Below, one piece after another: positions 27,234 through 35,779 of a stretch of 64,000 nt of DNA (within the stretch, counting starts at the first letter, position 1; every line of letters starts with the position of its first letter). The translations under genes and the position numbers were made by a program. The notes beneath the pieces were generated by a model that saw nothing but the letters and a program-made list of their open reading frames with translations, searched no databases and was not told the origin of the DNA. Source of the stretch: G963665595 sp963665595 (GTDB taxonomy: Bacteria; Actinomycetota; Coriobacteriia; Coriobacteriales; CADBOM01); contig CAXXJK010000004.1 in the NCBI GenBank assembly GCA_963665595.2, forward strand, positions 310,001-374,000, read 5' to 3'.

Positions 27234-27273
27234 TTTTCCTTTTCATACAACGACTCATTTTCCTTTTCATACA
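27234..27273 (+). repeat. Direct repeat of a 16-mer upstream of the Zn-ribbon gene
   Basis: TTTTCCTTTTCATACA occurs at 27234-27249 and again at 27258-27273, 24 bp apart, with a related half (AGCGTATGAAG) just downstream. With the preceding hairpins this fills most of the 340-bp gap 27067-27407, where no gene is credible. It may be a regulator binding array for the downstream molybdoenzyme genes. Confidence 0.5.
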
Positions 27274-27407
27274 GAGCGTATGAAGACCCCTTGGTAAACT
27301 CCCTTATCAGGCACTTCAGGTGTGCAAATTCTGATTGCGCATCAAGCATTGATCGATAAAAAGAAATAGACATCTGCCTGAATGTTATATGGAAAGGAGG
27401 AATGACC

Positions 27408-27668
27408 ATGTGCTTTAGACCAGCAGAAGCTGATGCCGGCATCCTGCCTATTCAGTGCCCCAACTGTGGCAATACCGTATTTCCCACTCAAGGTCTTCTA
27501 CCATCAAAGTGCCCCTTCTGTTCTGAACCCATAGACGCAGATACCGCACCCGCAGTACCCAAACCGCCGACGGCACCCGGTGCAAACGGAACACCGCTCC
27601 AGGCACCGAATGCACCTTCAGCCCCCAACGCGCCAAAGGCACCAAATAAACCGGGAACTGAGGGGTAA
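27408..27668 (+). CDS. MCFRP-type zinc-ribbon mini-protein with Pro/Ala tail
   Basis: An 86-residue protein: MCFRP start, a zinc-ribbon with two Cys pairs (CPNC at 18-21, CPFC at 36-39) and then a disordered tail of PxAP repeats (about 48-86). It has the same length and layout as the protein at 57644; the two share the MCFRP N-terminus, both Cys pairs and the APGA...PSAPxAP tail. AAAGGAGG lies seven bases before ATG 27408. It ends 139 bp before a molybdoenzyme gene on the same strand. Function unknown; possibly a metal-binding or assembly factor for that enzyme. Confidence 0.82.
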   Translation: MCFRPAEADAGILPIQCPNCGNTVFPTQGLLPSKCPFCSEPIDADTAPAVPKPPTAPGANGTPLQAPNAPSAPNAPKAPNKPGTEG

Positions 27669-27807
27669 GACGGCTAACAAGCTTGTCAAATCCTTCGCCT
27701 AGAACGGTAAACAACTGAAGGGCTTTGGCGCTAGGGCTTTTCGTCAAAACGGATTACGGCAGTTTTCGGAGAAGGTTGAATAAAACGGAGAAGGAGGTTT
27801 GAAACGA

Positions 27808-30141
27808 ATGACAGATAAGATCCAAGAGTTAGAAGATGGAACGCTGTTATACCGTACCTGCGGATGGTCTGCTCCCGGCGATCACCCGGTGGGATGTGGC
27901 ATGTATCTTAAGGTAAAAGATGGAAAACTCATCGGTGTTGAAGGCGATCCAGAGCATCCTATTTCACAGGGACGATTATGCGTACGCTGTCTCTCATTAC
28001 CAGAATTCGTCTACAACAAGGACCGCATTATCAAACCCATGAAACGTGCGCGCGAAGACCGCGGCAAAGACAACTGGGAGCCCTGCTCATGGGAAGAGGC
28101 CCTAGATATCATCGAGGAGAATGTTCGTCACATCCAGAAGGACTATGGCAACGAATATTGCATGGTCTTTCAGGGTACGGGCCGCGAATCAACTCTCTAC
28201 GCCCCTGCGCTTGCCTATGCAGTATTGCGGACTCCTAACATCACCACGGCACTTTCCGGGGAATCCTGCTACGGGCCTCGTTGCAATGTGGCTAATTTCA
28301 TTCTCGGCGCTGGTTACCCTGAACTTGACTATGCCGCATTCTTCCCTGACCGCTACGATGATCCTCGTTACGTGATCCCCCAGTACATAGTCCTTTGGGG
28401 CAAAGACCCGTTGTCCTCAAACCCTGATGGATTCTATGGCCATTCGCTGATCGACCTTATGAAACGCGGGTCGCAGTTCATTACGATCGATCCCCGCGTA
28501 ACCTGGCTCGGCGCGCATGCAGCCTTCCACCTGCAGCTGCGCCCCGGCACCGATGTCGCCGTTGGACTCGGGCTTATAAACGTCATCATCTCAGAAGATA
28601 TTTACGACCACAACTTCGTCGAAAAATGGTGCTACGGGTTTGAGGAGCTGAAAGCACGCGCCGCAGAATTCCCACCCGAAAAGGTTGAGGAGATCACTTG
28701 GATTCCCCAAGAAACGCTCATCGGTGCCGCTCGTGCTATGGCCACCGCAAAACCCACAGCATTCATGTGGGGCCTTGCCATGGATATGAGCACCAATGGT
28801 GTTCAGGTGGGACACGTGTTCCTTGATGTCTGCGCTATCACCGGTAACTTAGACGTGCCAGGAGGTGTGACCCTTGCCGTGCCCGCAAGCTTCATGGGCA
28901 AATGGCGCTACGAATGCGCTACCTGGGTACCCGATGAAGCATATGATAAACAACTCATTGCCCCTAACCTGAAGAAGATTTCCGCACGCGCCAAGATGGC
29001 ACACACCGATAGCGTGCTAGATGCCATGGAAACCGGCGACCCCTATAAACCGAAGATGGTCTGGTTTGTGGCCACTAATCCTCTTGCCTGCAACGCCGCG
29101 CAACCACATCGCTGGCATGATGCTTTCAAAGACTTCGAGTTCATCGTTGCTCAAGACTGCGTCATGACACCGACCGCCATGGCACTTGCCGATGTGTTCT
29201 TACCCGTTGCTTCGTTTGCAGAGCATGACGGTATCGTACTGCCACAGTTTGGCCGCAATACCCACTTCCTTGGTGCTATGAACAAGGCTATCGACCTTGG
29301 TTGCAAGTCCGACCTTGAAATCGACATCATGGCTGGCAAGCGCCTTAATCCTGAGGCGTGGCCTTGGAACTCAGTTGAAGAATTCTTCTCGGAGCAGATT
29401 GAATCTCTCGGCATCACGTTCAAAGAACTGCAAGAACAAGTAGTTGTGCAGAATACCTTTGAGTACTACAAGTATGAAAAAGGTCTTCTCAGAAGCGATG
29501 GATATCCTGGCTTTAATACACCTACCGGTAAAGTCGAATTACGATCAAGCATCTACCCTGACTGGGACGAAGATGGACTCCCCTACTTCGTCGAACCTCC
29601 AATAAGCCCCTACAGCATGCCGGAAATCGTCGATGATTATCCTCTGGTTCTCACCACCGGTGGTCGCTCACACCCCTATTTTCACTCAGAGGGACGCCAG
29701 ATGCCATCGCTGCGTGCTATAGTGCCCGATCCTATCGTTACCATTCACCCAAAGACTGCTGAGAAAGCAGGCATTACCAGCGGCGACTGGGTGTGCGTTG
29801 AGAACATGTTCGGTCAATGTATACAGCGCGCGTTAGTATCACCGGTCGTAAATGAGCGCGTCGTCCATTGTCAACATGGTTGGTGGTTCCCCGAGCAGGA
29901 AGGTCAAGAAGACAACTTATACGGTACTTATAAGGCAAACCCAAACAATCTCGTTCCTCACCACGTAGTAGGCAAAATGGGTTGGGGCGCCCCCTATAAG
30001 AGCATGGTCTGTCGCATATATAAGGTTGATGGACTCGATAGCTACAATCCCGAATGGCCCGCCGAGCCCTTCAAGATCGACGAGAGCTATAGCCACGACA
30101 AGAAGACTCTGCTCGCGCAGCAGGCTGCGGAGAAGGAGTAG
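27808..30141 (+). CDS. Molybdopterin oxidoreductase (DMSO-reductase family, dehydroxylase-like)
   Basis: A 777-residue catalytic subunit of the molybdopterin-bis-MGD family. The N-terminal cluster region is altered: Cys at 18 and 30 (CGWSAPGDHPVGCG) replace the CHxxC of its relatives, then CVRC at 58-61. Cys154 in GESCYGPR is at the position of a likely Mo ligand, shared with the two enzymes at 50637 and 54763. MGD-binding motifs include WGKDP, DPRVTWLGAHA, LRPGTD and, near the end, TTGGRSHPYFHSEGRQ and QHGWWFPE. No Tat signal is visible, so it is probably cytoplasmic. ATG 27808 follows AAGGAGG by ten bases. The Fe-S subunit gene follows at once. Substrate unknown; relatives include catechol dehydroxylases and acetylene hydratase. 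Confidence 0.9.
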   Translation: MTDKIQELEDGTLLYRTCGWSAPGDHPVGCGMYLKVKDGKLIGVEGDPEHPISQGRLCVRCLSLPEFVYNKDRIIKPMKRAREDRGKDNWEPCSWEEALDIIEENVRHIQKDYGNEYCMVFQGTGRESTLYAPALAYAVLRTPNITTALSGESCYGPRCNVANFILGAGYPELDYAAFFPDRYDDPRYVIPQYIVLWGKDPLSSNPDGFYGHSLIDLMKRGSQFITIDPRVTWLGAHAAFHLQLRPGTDVAVGLGLINVIISEDIYDHNFVEKWCYGFEELKARAAEFPPEKVEEITWIPQETLIGAARAMATAKPTAFMWGLAMDMSTNGVQVGHVFLDVCAITGNLDVPGGVTLAVPASFMGKWRYECATWVPDEAYDKQLIAPNLKKISARAKMAHTDSVLDAMETGDPYKPKMVWFVATNPLACNAAQPHRWHDAFKDFEFIVAQDCVMTPTAMALADVFLPVASFAEHDGIVLPQFGRNTHFLGAMNKAIDLGCKSDLEIDIMAGKRLNPEAWPWNSVEEFFSEQIESLGITFKELQEQVVVQNTFEYYKYEKGLLRSDGYPGFNTPTGKVELRSSIYPDWDEDGLPYFVEPPISPYSMPEIVDDYPLVLTTGGRSHPYFHSEGRQMPSLRAIVPDPIVTIHPKTAEKAGITSGDWVCVENMFGQCIQRALVSPVVNERVVHCQHGWWFPEQEGQEDNLYGTYKANPNNLVPHHVVGKMGWGAPYKSMVCRIYKVDGLDSYNPEWPAEPFKIDESYSHDKKTLLAQQAAEKE

Positions 30142-30143
30142 TG

Positions 30144-30482
30144 ATGGTAATGGAACATCTTGCCTTGATAATCGACTATAAATATTGCACCGGTTGCCAC
30201 GTATGCGAAGTAGCTTGTCGCAAAGAGCATGATTACTCACTGGAAGAATGGGGCATCCAACTCACCGAGCATGGCCCTGTCCAATTCAAGGGTGAATGGA
30301 TGTGGCACTATGTTCCCGTGCCTTCCAGCCTCTGCGATCTCTGCGCTGATCGACGCGCAGAAGGTAAAGACCCCACCTGTGTGCATCATTGTCTCGCACA
30401 GTGCATGGAAGTCGTTCCTGTTGAAAAGGTATCTGAAAGACTGGCGGCATTAGGTAAAACAGCCGTGTGCTACGTCCCCTAG
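30144..30482 (+). CDS. Small Fe-S electron-transfer subunit of the molybdoenzyme
   Basis: A 112-residue ferredoxin-type subunit with CTGCHVCEVAC near the N-terminus and LCDLCADRR...CVHHCLAQC later, enough for about two [4Fe-4S] clusters. It is a paralogue of the subunits at 50294 and 54387 and is much shorter than DmsB/NrfC proteins. It starts 2 bp after the catalytic gene, with AAGGAG five bases before the ATG. It would pass electrons to the Mo enzyme from an unidentified donor. Confidence 0.9.
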   Translation: MVMEHLALIIDYKYCTGCHVCEVACRKEHDYSLEEWGIQLTEHGPVQFKGEWMWHYVPVPSSLCDLCADRRAEGKDPTCVHHCLAQCMEVVPVEKVSERLAALGKTAVCYVP

Positions 30483-30507
30483 AGGCTGCACGCGTCAGCC
30501 ACACTCT

Positions 30508-30552
30508 GGCACGTCACAAGAGCTTGCGTCATGCAAACTCTTGTGACGTGCC
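30508..30552. terminator. Strong hairpin between convergent genes
   Basis: GGCACGTCACAAGAG (30508-30522) and CTCTTGTGACGTGCC (30538-30552) form a perfect 15-bp stem with a 15-nt loop, between the Fe-S subunit gene and the convergent gene ending at 30576. Confidence 0.8.
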
Positions 30553-30575
30553 TCTGATAAGTGCACGATCATATA

Positions 30576-31508
30576 TCAAGAAAAGGATGAAAACAGGTAT
30601 CCCAGATTGCCATTCGTCAAGGCGACTTCAATGCGCGGCAGCAGATCAGTCGCAAATCGCCTCAGATAATCGCGTGACTCAAAATCCGGTATTCCCAGAC
30701 TATCCGACAAGACTTCAGCCGCATCTCGCAGTGCTCTGCTCCGTTCAGCTTTCGTGAGCGGTTTGAGCAGACACGCGATCTCTGCACAGTGCTCTGCTGA
30801 AACCGTCAACGCAAACGGATCGTTTCCTATCAGGGAAAGTCCGAGGGCATTTGAAGCAATCGGCTCATATACATTGATGAGAAGCCCCCGATAATCAGGA
30901 TAGCGATGAGCAAGAAGACGATTACACCTCGCAGTATCAAACTGTCTGAGAAAGCACTCCTCTATGTTAAGCGAACAAAGATATTCATTGATGTACGCGA
31001 TGCCGAGAAGCGAGTCAGAAATGGGATGGCAGAGCGGATAATCTATATCGCAGGGAATCTGATGGGCAAAAAACTGATAGTCATAGCGTTCCCAGAAGCC
31101 TCCTATGCTAACTAGGGTATCTTTGAGTGCAATGTTTTCGATCCCTGACATATTGATCAACATCTGCTGCCAGAGCTCATTGCCTATCTCGATAGAATGC
31201 TCGAGAATCTTAAGATTCTTCTGAAATTCTTCTCCTATATCAGCATCCATAAAACGAATAACAACGGCTTCTTCATCCATGGTATCGATTCCAAGCACAA
31301 AACAGATTGAAGCAAACAAATCATGCACAACAGGTGTGGGAAGAGAGCTGCTGTCATCCATTGTGTAGCGTGCACATCTGTGCGCCAGAAGTTTAAGTAG
31401 TTTTGTACGAACCCTCAACACATCCTCTTGAGTAGGCACTCGCTGATCACAGATATCCTTATCAGGGGTATCGTTTATGCGTGATAGTCCCGCATTACCA
31501 TATATCAT
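30576..31508 (-). CDS. DUF6179-like protein of unknown function
   Basis: A 310-residue soluble, largely helical protein without signal peptide or recognised catalytic motif. The conserved-looking stretch FWERYDYQFFAHQIPCDIDYPLC and following YINEYL segment bring to mind the DUF6179 family, from memory. It overlaps the upstream gene by 14 bp, so the two are translationally coupled and probably work together. The helical character and position beside a molybdoenzyme might suggest a TorD-like chaperone, but I see no TorD signature. Confidence 0.65.
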   Translation of the reverse strand: MIYGNAGLSRINDTPDKDICDQRVPTQEDVLRVRTKLLKLLAHRCARYTMDDSSSLPTPVVHDLFASICFVLGIDTMDEEAVVIRFMDADIGEEFQKNLKILEHSIEIGNELWQQMLINMSGIENIALKDTLVSIGGFWERYDYQFFAHQIPCDIDYPLCHPISDSLLGIAYINEYLCSLNIEECFLRQFDTARCNRLLAHRYPDYRGLLINVYEPIASNALGLSLIGNDPFALTVSAEHCAEIACLLKPLTKAERSRALRDAAEVLSDSLGIPDFESRDYLRRFATDLLPRIEVALTNGNLGYLFSSFS

Positions 31509-32079
31509 CTACCCAAACCTCACCGTCCCATCCGCGCGCTCCGATATCATCAAGCCAGTCGTCTCCATAGCATGCAGGAGTTTCTCTTTTCTCTGATACC
31601 TCGTATTCGTCTTGAACAGATACATACACATCAACCTCTTCTTCTGAGGGTGCCAGCCACGCGCTAGGAAACGACCGTTGTTCCAGCAGCTCGACAAGAT
31701 AGTCCAAAGACCCATGAGCCGTGCCGTCAAAAAGAGTTTTCATCGTCCCAAGTAACTCATCATCGGGGATTTCTTCGCAAAAATCGCTCTTGCATTGATA
31801 GAATATCTCTTGTAATCGCGCAAGCGTGTCTTCGTAATCTCCCTGCAAGATATAGGGCGAGCTGCAAAACACTCCCATGAGATCCTTGAGAATGCTCGGG
31901 CCAAACTCAATGCGCTCCGTATGTTTGAGAGCAAGAACACGTTCTTCAATAAGTCTCGCGATCTGTGTTGCGGAAAGCGAGAGACCATACTGTCTGCTTG
32001 TTTCGTTGCAGGATTCAAGTTCTTGAGCTTCTGAACTACGCTGCACAGCAACGATATCTTGAATAGAAAACTGTTCCAT
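31495..32079 (-). CDS. DUF6323-like protein of unknown function
   Basis: A 194-residue acidic soluble protein, mostly helical in appearance, with YGLSLSATQIARLIEERVLAL and HGSLDYLVELLE segments that recall the DUF6323 family (from memory). Its C-terminal 45 residues are very acidic. The frame continues to 32175, but the ATG at 32079 has GAGGTGA upstream and is preferred. It is first of a two-gene minus-strand unit with the DUF6179-like gene; the two families are often neighbours in anaerobic Firmicutes and Coriobacteriia. Confidence 0.65.
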   Translation of the reverse strand: MEQFSIQDIVAVQRSSEAQELESCNETSRQYGLSLSATQIARLIEERVLALKHTERIEFGPSILKDLMGVFCSSPYILQGDYEDTLARLQEIFYQCKSDFCEEIPDDELLGTMKTLFDGTAHGSLDYLVELLEQRSFPSAWLAPSEEEVDVYVSVQDEYEVSEKRETPACYGDDWLDDIGARGWDGEVWVDDIW

Positions 32080-32459
32080 GAATATCACCTCAATAGGGTT
32101 ATACATGGTTTTAGTCATGAATACAGGACTCGACTTTTGCCCCGTTTTATGGTAATATACGAGTATATAAATCACACTATCTCAACAATCAATAACTCCT
32201 CAATCAAACTTTCTCCCTACCTACAAACAACGCGGGTTGGGCAAGCATATACTTTGACCACCTCATCTAAGATCAAGAGCACGGTGTTTTCAAACAGAGA
32301 GAAATATCCCTCACGCATAGCAACTACAGGGTAAAGAAGGACGTGTGCCGATGATATAAGAAAATTTCATGGTATATATAAACGTTTGCGGGTACTATTA
32401 TGCTGAGAGCGATATATCAGTGTCTCTTATAATCTGCAATGTTTGAGGAGATGATGGGA
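32080..32459. other. Intergenic region between divergent genes
   Basis: No gene is credible. A TATAAT at 32428-32433 is a possible -10 for the rhodanese gene. AT-rich sequence around 32150-32165 (TATATT and TATACT on the minus strand) may serve the leftward pair. Confidence 0.4.
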
Positions 32460-32771
32460 ATGACTGCTTTTGGGCTGTTTGGCAGAGAAACCCTTACCGA
32501 CCGTGGCGTGGCTGAATATCTGGAAACAGATGGGGCTATTCTGCTCGATGTTCGATCGCCTGAAGAATATCGGCAAGGTCACATACCTCAGAGCGTAAAC
32601 GTGCCGCTGGATCGGCTGAACGCCCTCTCCTACTCGCACGACACGCCTCTGTATGTCTACTGTTACAGCGGCCCGCGTGCGCACCAAGCCTGCACCTGGC
32701 TGAAACAACAAGGGTACACTCGCGTCACAGACATCGGAGGCATAGCCTCGTTTCATGGTTCTCTTGAATAG
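32460..32771 (+). CDS. Rhodanese-like sulfurtransferase
   Basis: A 103-residue single-domain rhodanese: LLDVRSPEEYRQGHIPQSVNVPLD, active-site loop CYSGPR with the catalytic Cys (about residue 68), and LKQQGYTRVTDIGGI. It may handle sulfane sulfur in the cytoplasm. Several ATGs are close together (32439, 32451, 32454, 32460); GAGGAG best fits 32460, nine bases after it, though 32454 is also possible. Confidence 0.88.
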   Translation: MTAFGLFGRETLTDRGVAEYLETDGAILLDVRSPEEYRQGHIPQSVNVPLDRLNALSYSHDTPLYVYCYSGPRAHQACTWLKQQGYTRVTDIGGIASFHGSLE

Positions 32772-32951
32772 CGTGAAGCACTAAAATAGTGTGAAGTACT
32801 AAGTTTTAGAGTACGTTCGATCGGTCGACGATTTTTGCTACGTTACATCAAACGAGGCCTACATCTCGAGAAACGTTGACGCAATCAACCCTGAGCAGTA
32901 TATTCACACCATATCAATAAGAAGTACGTAGTTCCTCAAAGGGGGACCATC

Positions 32952-33737
32952 ATGCAAACGAGATTATCCGTCAAACTCCTTACACTGGTTTCTTTCATCG
33001 TGATGATCCTTACCAACGCACTAGCCGAGATACTCCCTTTCAATAACATCACCATCGTAGAGATATCGGACTCCTACCCCAACCTCTTTGCTCCCGCACC
33101 TATAACCTTCTCGATCTGGGGAGTTATCTATTTCTTCCTTCTGATCTATGTGCTCTATGTCATGGGATTGTTCAGAAGTGGCAGGCCGACTCGGCCAGCA
33201 TTCCTTGAAAAAACGGCTGTTCTTTTTTCAATCTCATCGCTTGCAAATGCGGCATGGATGGTCGCGTGGCATTATCGTCAGATCGTTTTATCAATGATCC
33301 TTATGGTCATCATACTCATCGCTCTTGCCAGCATTTACCGCTCGCTTGACCCCACGCAACTTACACGAAGAGAACGTCTCTGCATGCGTTTACCCTTCAG
33401 TATCTATCTGGGATGGATAAGTATAGCCACCATCGCCAACGCGACCGCGCTCTTTGTGAGTTTTGGTTTTGATGGTGGTACATTTGCAAGCGTATGGATG
33501 GACATCATTCTCATTGTTGGTTTGGCTATTGGTCTGATGACCATTATAAAAGGCAGAGATATCGCCTATGGCTTGGTATTCATCTGGGCATATATAGGTA
33601 TCCTTATCAAGCATACCTCTTCCACCGGCTTCAACAACGCATACCCATTCGTCATAGCCGTCGTATGGGTATGCCTCGTAGCGCTCGCCGTGGTCATCTG
33701 CTACCTGGCATTTCAGAAAATACGCGCACGCCGATAA
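32952..33737 (+). CDS. TspO/MBR-related (tryptophan-rich sensory) membrane protein
   Basis: A 261-residue membrane protein with about seven hydrophobic segments. The stretch FAPAPITFSIWGVIYFFLLIY and the later NAAWMVAWHY are typical of TspO/MBR-related proteins, which bind porphyrins or tetrapyrroles in other organisms; this long form is common in Gram-positive bacteria, with unknown ligand. AAAGGGGG precedes the ATG. It converges on the DHA2 exporter with only 12 bp between stops. Confidence 0.82.
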   Translation: MQTRLSVKLLTLVSFIVMILTNALAEILPFNNITIVEISDSYPNLFAPAPITFSIWGVIYFFLLIYVLYVMGLFRSGRPTRPAFLEKTAVLFSISSLANAAWMVAWHYRQIVLSMILMVIILIALASIYRSLDPTQLTRRERLCMRLPFSIYLGWISIATIANATALFVSFGFDGGTFASVWMDIILIVGLAIGLMTIIKGRDIAYGLVFIWAYIGILIKHTSSTGFNNAYPFVIAVVWVCLVALAVVICYLAFQKIRARR

Positions 33738-33749
33738 GCCCTACGAGTA

Positions 33750-35411
33750 TCAAAGGGAAACTTCATCTTCTGTTGAATCCTGAACCTCAGACTCACCTCT
33801 TGTTTTCGAGCGTCTTCTCGATGACTTTTCATTGCTCACCGTATTCGGAAGATTACGAGAAATCATCAATGTGAACACACCGATTACCGCAACTACGACG
33901 AGGGACTTCTTGATCGCCGCTATCTGAGAAGCCGTATAGGCACTCGACACATCATTAACCTCGTCGACAGAGAGGCCCATTGATGCCGCATAATCAGATA
34001 CCTCTGAAACGGGTACGATCATCACACTCGTAGTGTGCTCCTGTACATAGTCTTTAATGGTATCCGGCAATACACTTGCCTGAATGCCTCCCAAAAAGCC
34101 CGTCGTGAGCGAAGCGACGAGAAACGAACCGATGAGAGCAGTGCCCAGAGAAGACCCCATGTTCTGAGCGACACCCTGTAAACCCCCGACTTCGGGAGAG
34201 TCTTTTTCATTGACCGCAGATATATTGATGTTACTGATCTGAGACGACATCATACCTAGGCCACCGCCGATGCAGGCCATGCTGATCAAGAAAAACGTAT
34301 TGATGAGATCGACCGAGATTGATGCCATCAGCATCACGGCGCCGATTATCAGGAGTATCTGACCACCACGCACGATATGCTTAGGCGACCATCTACCCGC
34401 AAGACGAGCTCCCACAACGGAAAATACTATCAGAGCAACAGAGAGCGGAATAACACGGAGACCAGTGCTGAGAGCGTCATAGCCCAACGTCGTCTGAAGG
34501 TAGATGGGAATTACAAAGAAGATGGAGGCTGTCACGATGTATTGTGCAGACAGTACCGCTAACCCACTCTGCAACTGAGAAAGACTGAGCATCGAAACCT
34601 TGAGCAACGGATTTCGATGCTCAGCCTCGAGTTTTCTCTGTCGGTCGTAGAACAGTTTGAGCAAAATAATGCCCACAATGATCAGATAGGTAACAAGCGA
34701 AATGTCAAAAGGCGCAATCGAGACACCATTGATCACCGGGATATCCAAGGGCGTTATCCATCCCCAGTCCTTGCTTTGCAACATGCCATATACAAGAAGA
34801 ATAAACCCGCTGACCGAGAGTACCACGCTAGGAATGTCAACGCGTTCTCCGGAACGTTCCTTGGAATCAGAAATCATGTTATGCAGGAGCATGATCAAAA
34901 TGACTATCACAACTTCACCGTAGAACACAAAACGCCAGGAGAAGAACGTTGTCACAAATCCACCGATCAGTGGCCCGGCAGCAGCCGCAATTCCCGACAT
35001 TGCGCCCACCATCGCATAGGCAACAATGCGGTCTTTGCCTTTGTAATTTGTTGCCACAAGGGCGGCAACAGCAGGAATAACAAGTGCAGCACCGGCACCT
35101 TCGACAACCGACCATCCCAGTATCAATATAACTATATTGGGGCTCAACGCCGTGATCAACGAGCCTAGCCCGTAGATGAGACTTCCCAGAAGAAAGGCCC
35201 GCTTACGCCCCAAAATACTACCCAGTTTACCGCCCACCAACATGAGGGAAGCCATAGTCAATGTATAAAGTGTTATCGCCATCTGCATGGATGAGATATC
35301 GGTGTTCAGATCTCTCATCACGGCAGAAATGGATACATTCATAACCGTACTGTCGAGAACCATGACGAATTCCGCAATCGAGAGCAATATGATCGCAGCC
35401 CACTTTTTCAT
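33750..35411 (-). CDS. MFS exporter, DHA2 (14-helix, EmrB/QacA) family
   Basis: A 553-residue drug:H+ antiporter-like protein. Motif A GGKLGSILGRKRAFLLG (about 60-76), the helix-1 segment VMVLDSTVMNVSI (motif D1) and the motif-C-like GPLIGGFV support DHA2. Its hydrophilic C-terminal tail is Ser/Arg/Glu-rich. A repressor-like dyad sits about 110 bp upstream. The substrate is unknown. Confidence 0.9.
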   Translation of the reverse strand: MKKWAAIILLSIAEFVMVLDSTVMNVSISAVMRDLNTDISSMQMAITLYTLTMASLMLVGGKLGSILGRKRAFLLGSLIYGLGSLITALSPNIVILILGWSVVEGAGAALVIPAVAALVATNYKGKDRIVAYAMVGAMSGIAAAAGPLIGGFVTTFFSWRFVFYGEVVIVILIMLLHNMISDSKERSGERVDIPSVVLSVSGFILLVYGMLQSKDWGWITPLDIPVINGVSIAPFDISLVTYLIIVGIILLKLFYDRQRKLEAEHRNPLLKVSMLSLSQLQSGLAVLSAQYIVTASIFFVIPIYLQTTLGYDALSTGLRVIPLSVALIVFSVVGARLAGRWSPKHIVRGGQILLIIGAVMLMASISVDLINTFFLISMACIGGGLGMMSSQISNINISAVNEKDSPEVGGLQGVAQNMGSSLGTALIGSFLVASLTTGFLGGIQASVLPDTIKDYVQEHTTSVMIVPVSEVSDYAASMGLSVDEVNDVSSAYTASQIAAIKKSLVVVAVIGVFTLMISRNLPNTVSNEKSSRRRSKTRGESEVQDSTEDEVSL

Positions 35412-35520
35412 ATCCTGTGCCTCTTTCAGATATCCGTCTTCATCATCGGGAACAAAGCAGGAAACATGATCCCCGGGTTTTAACGTGTGTCTTGTTTCGA
35501 ACCGATTATTCCCTATTTAC

Positions 35521-35550
35521 ATGATAGCAAACCTAATACGTTTCTATCAT
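35521..35550. promoter_or_regulatory. Candidate repressor dyad between DHA2 exporter and modA
   Basis: ATGATAGCAAAC (35521-35532) and GTTTCTATCAT (35540-35550) form an imperfect inverted repeat, complementary except for one extra base in the left arm. It lies 110 bp upstream of the exporter start and is compatible with a TetR- or MarR-type operator. No regulator gene is adjacent. Confidence 0.4.
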
Positions 35551-35711
35551 CGAGACCCTGCTATCAATCTGAGATTGCCCGGACGAAACGGCTTTCAGGT
35601 ATGCCGAGTATTGCTGTGAAAATTGAGTGAAAGAAACCTGTTTAATAAAGCCTCTAGATTTACGCATCAATTCTCTGGAACAATTATTTAATCATAAGTT
35701 TATTTTCAATA

Positions 35712-35736
35712 ATGAATATTCATGTGTATGATAAAA
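35712..35736 (+). promoter_or_regulatory. Likely modA promoter region
   Basis: A perfect 12-bp palindrome ATGAATATTCAT (35712-35723) is followed by a TATGAT -10-like hexamer, 44 bp before modA. It does not match the ModE consensus I know. The rest of 35412-35779 holds no gene. Confidence 0.35.
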
Positions 35737-35779
35737 TGTAGAAGAAAGATGCCCATACAAGCATAGGGGAGTAAAAACC

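Noticed and set aside
27126..27359. A 77-residue forward open frame before the Zn-ribbon gene
   Set aside because: It runs through three hairpins and a direct repeat, has no ribosome site, and shows no protein-like pattern.
30576..31508. TorD/DmsD-type molybdoenzyme chaperone
   Set aside because: Helical and next to a molybdoenzyme, but about 100 residues too long, in the opposite orientation, and without TorD-like motifs that I can see.
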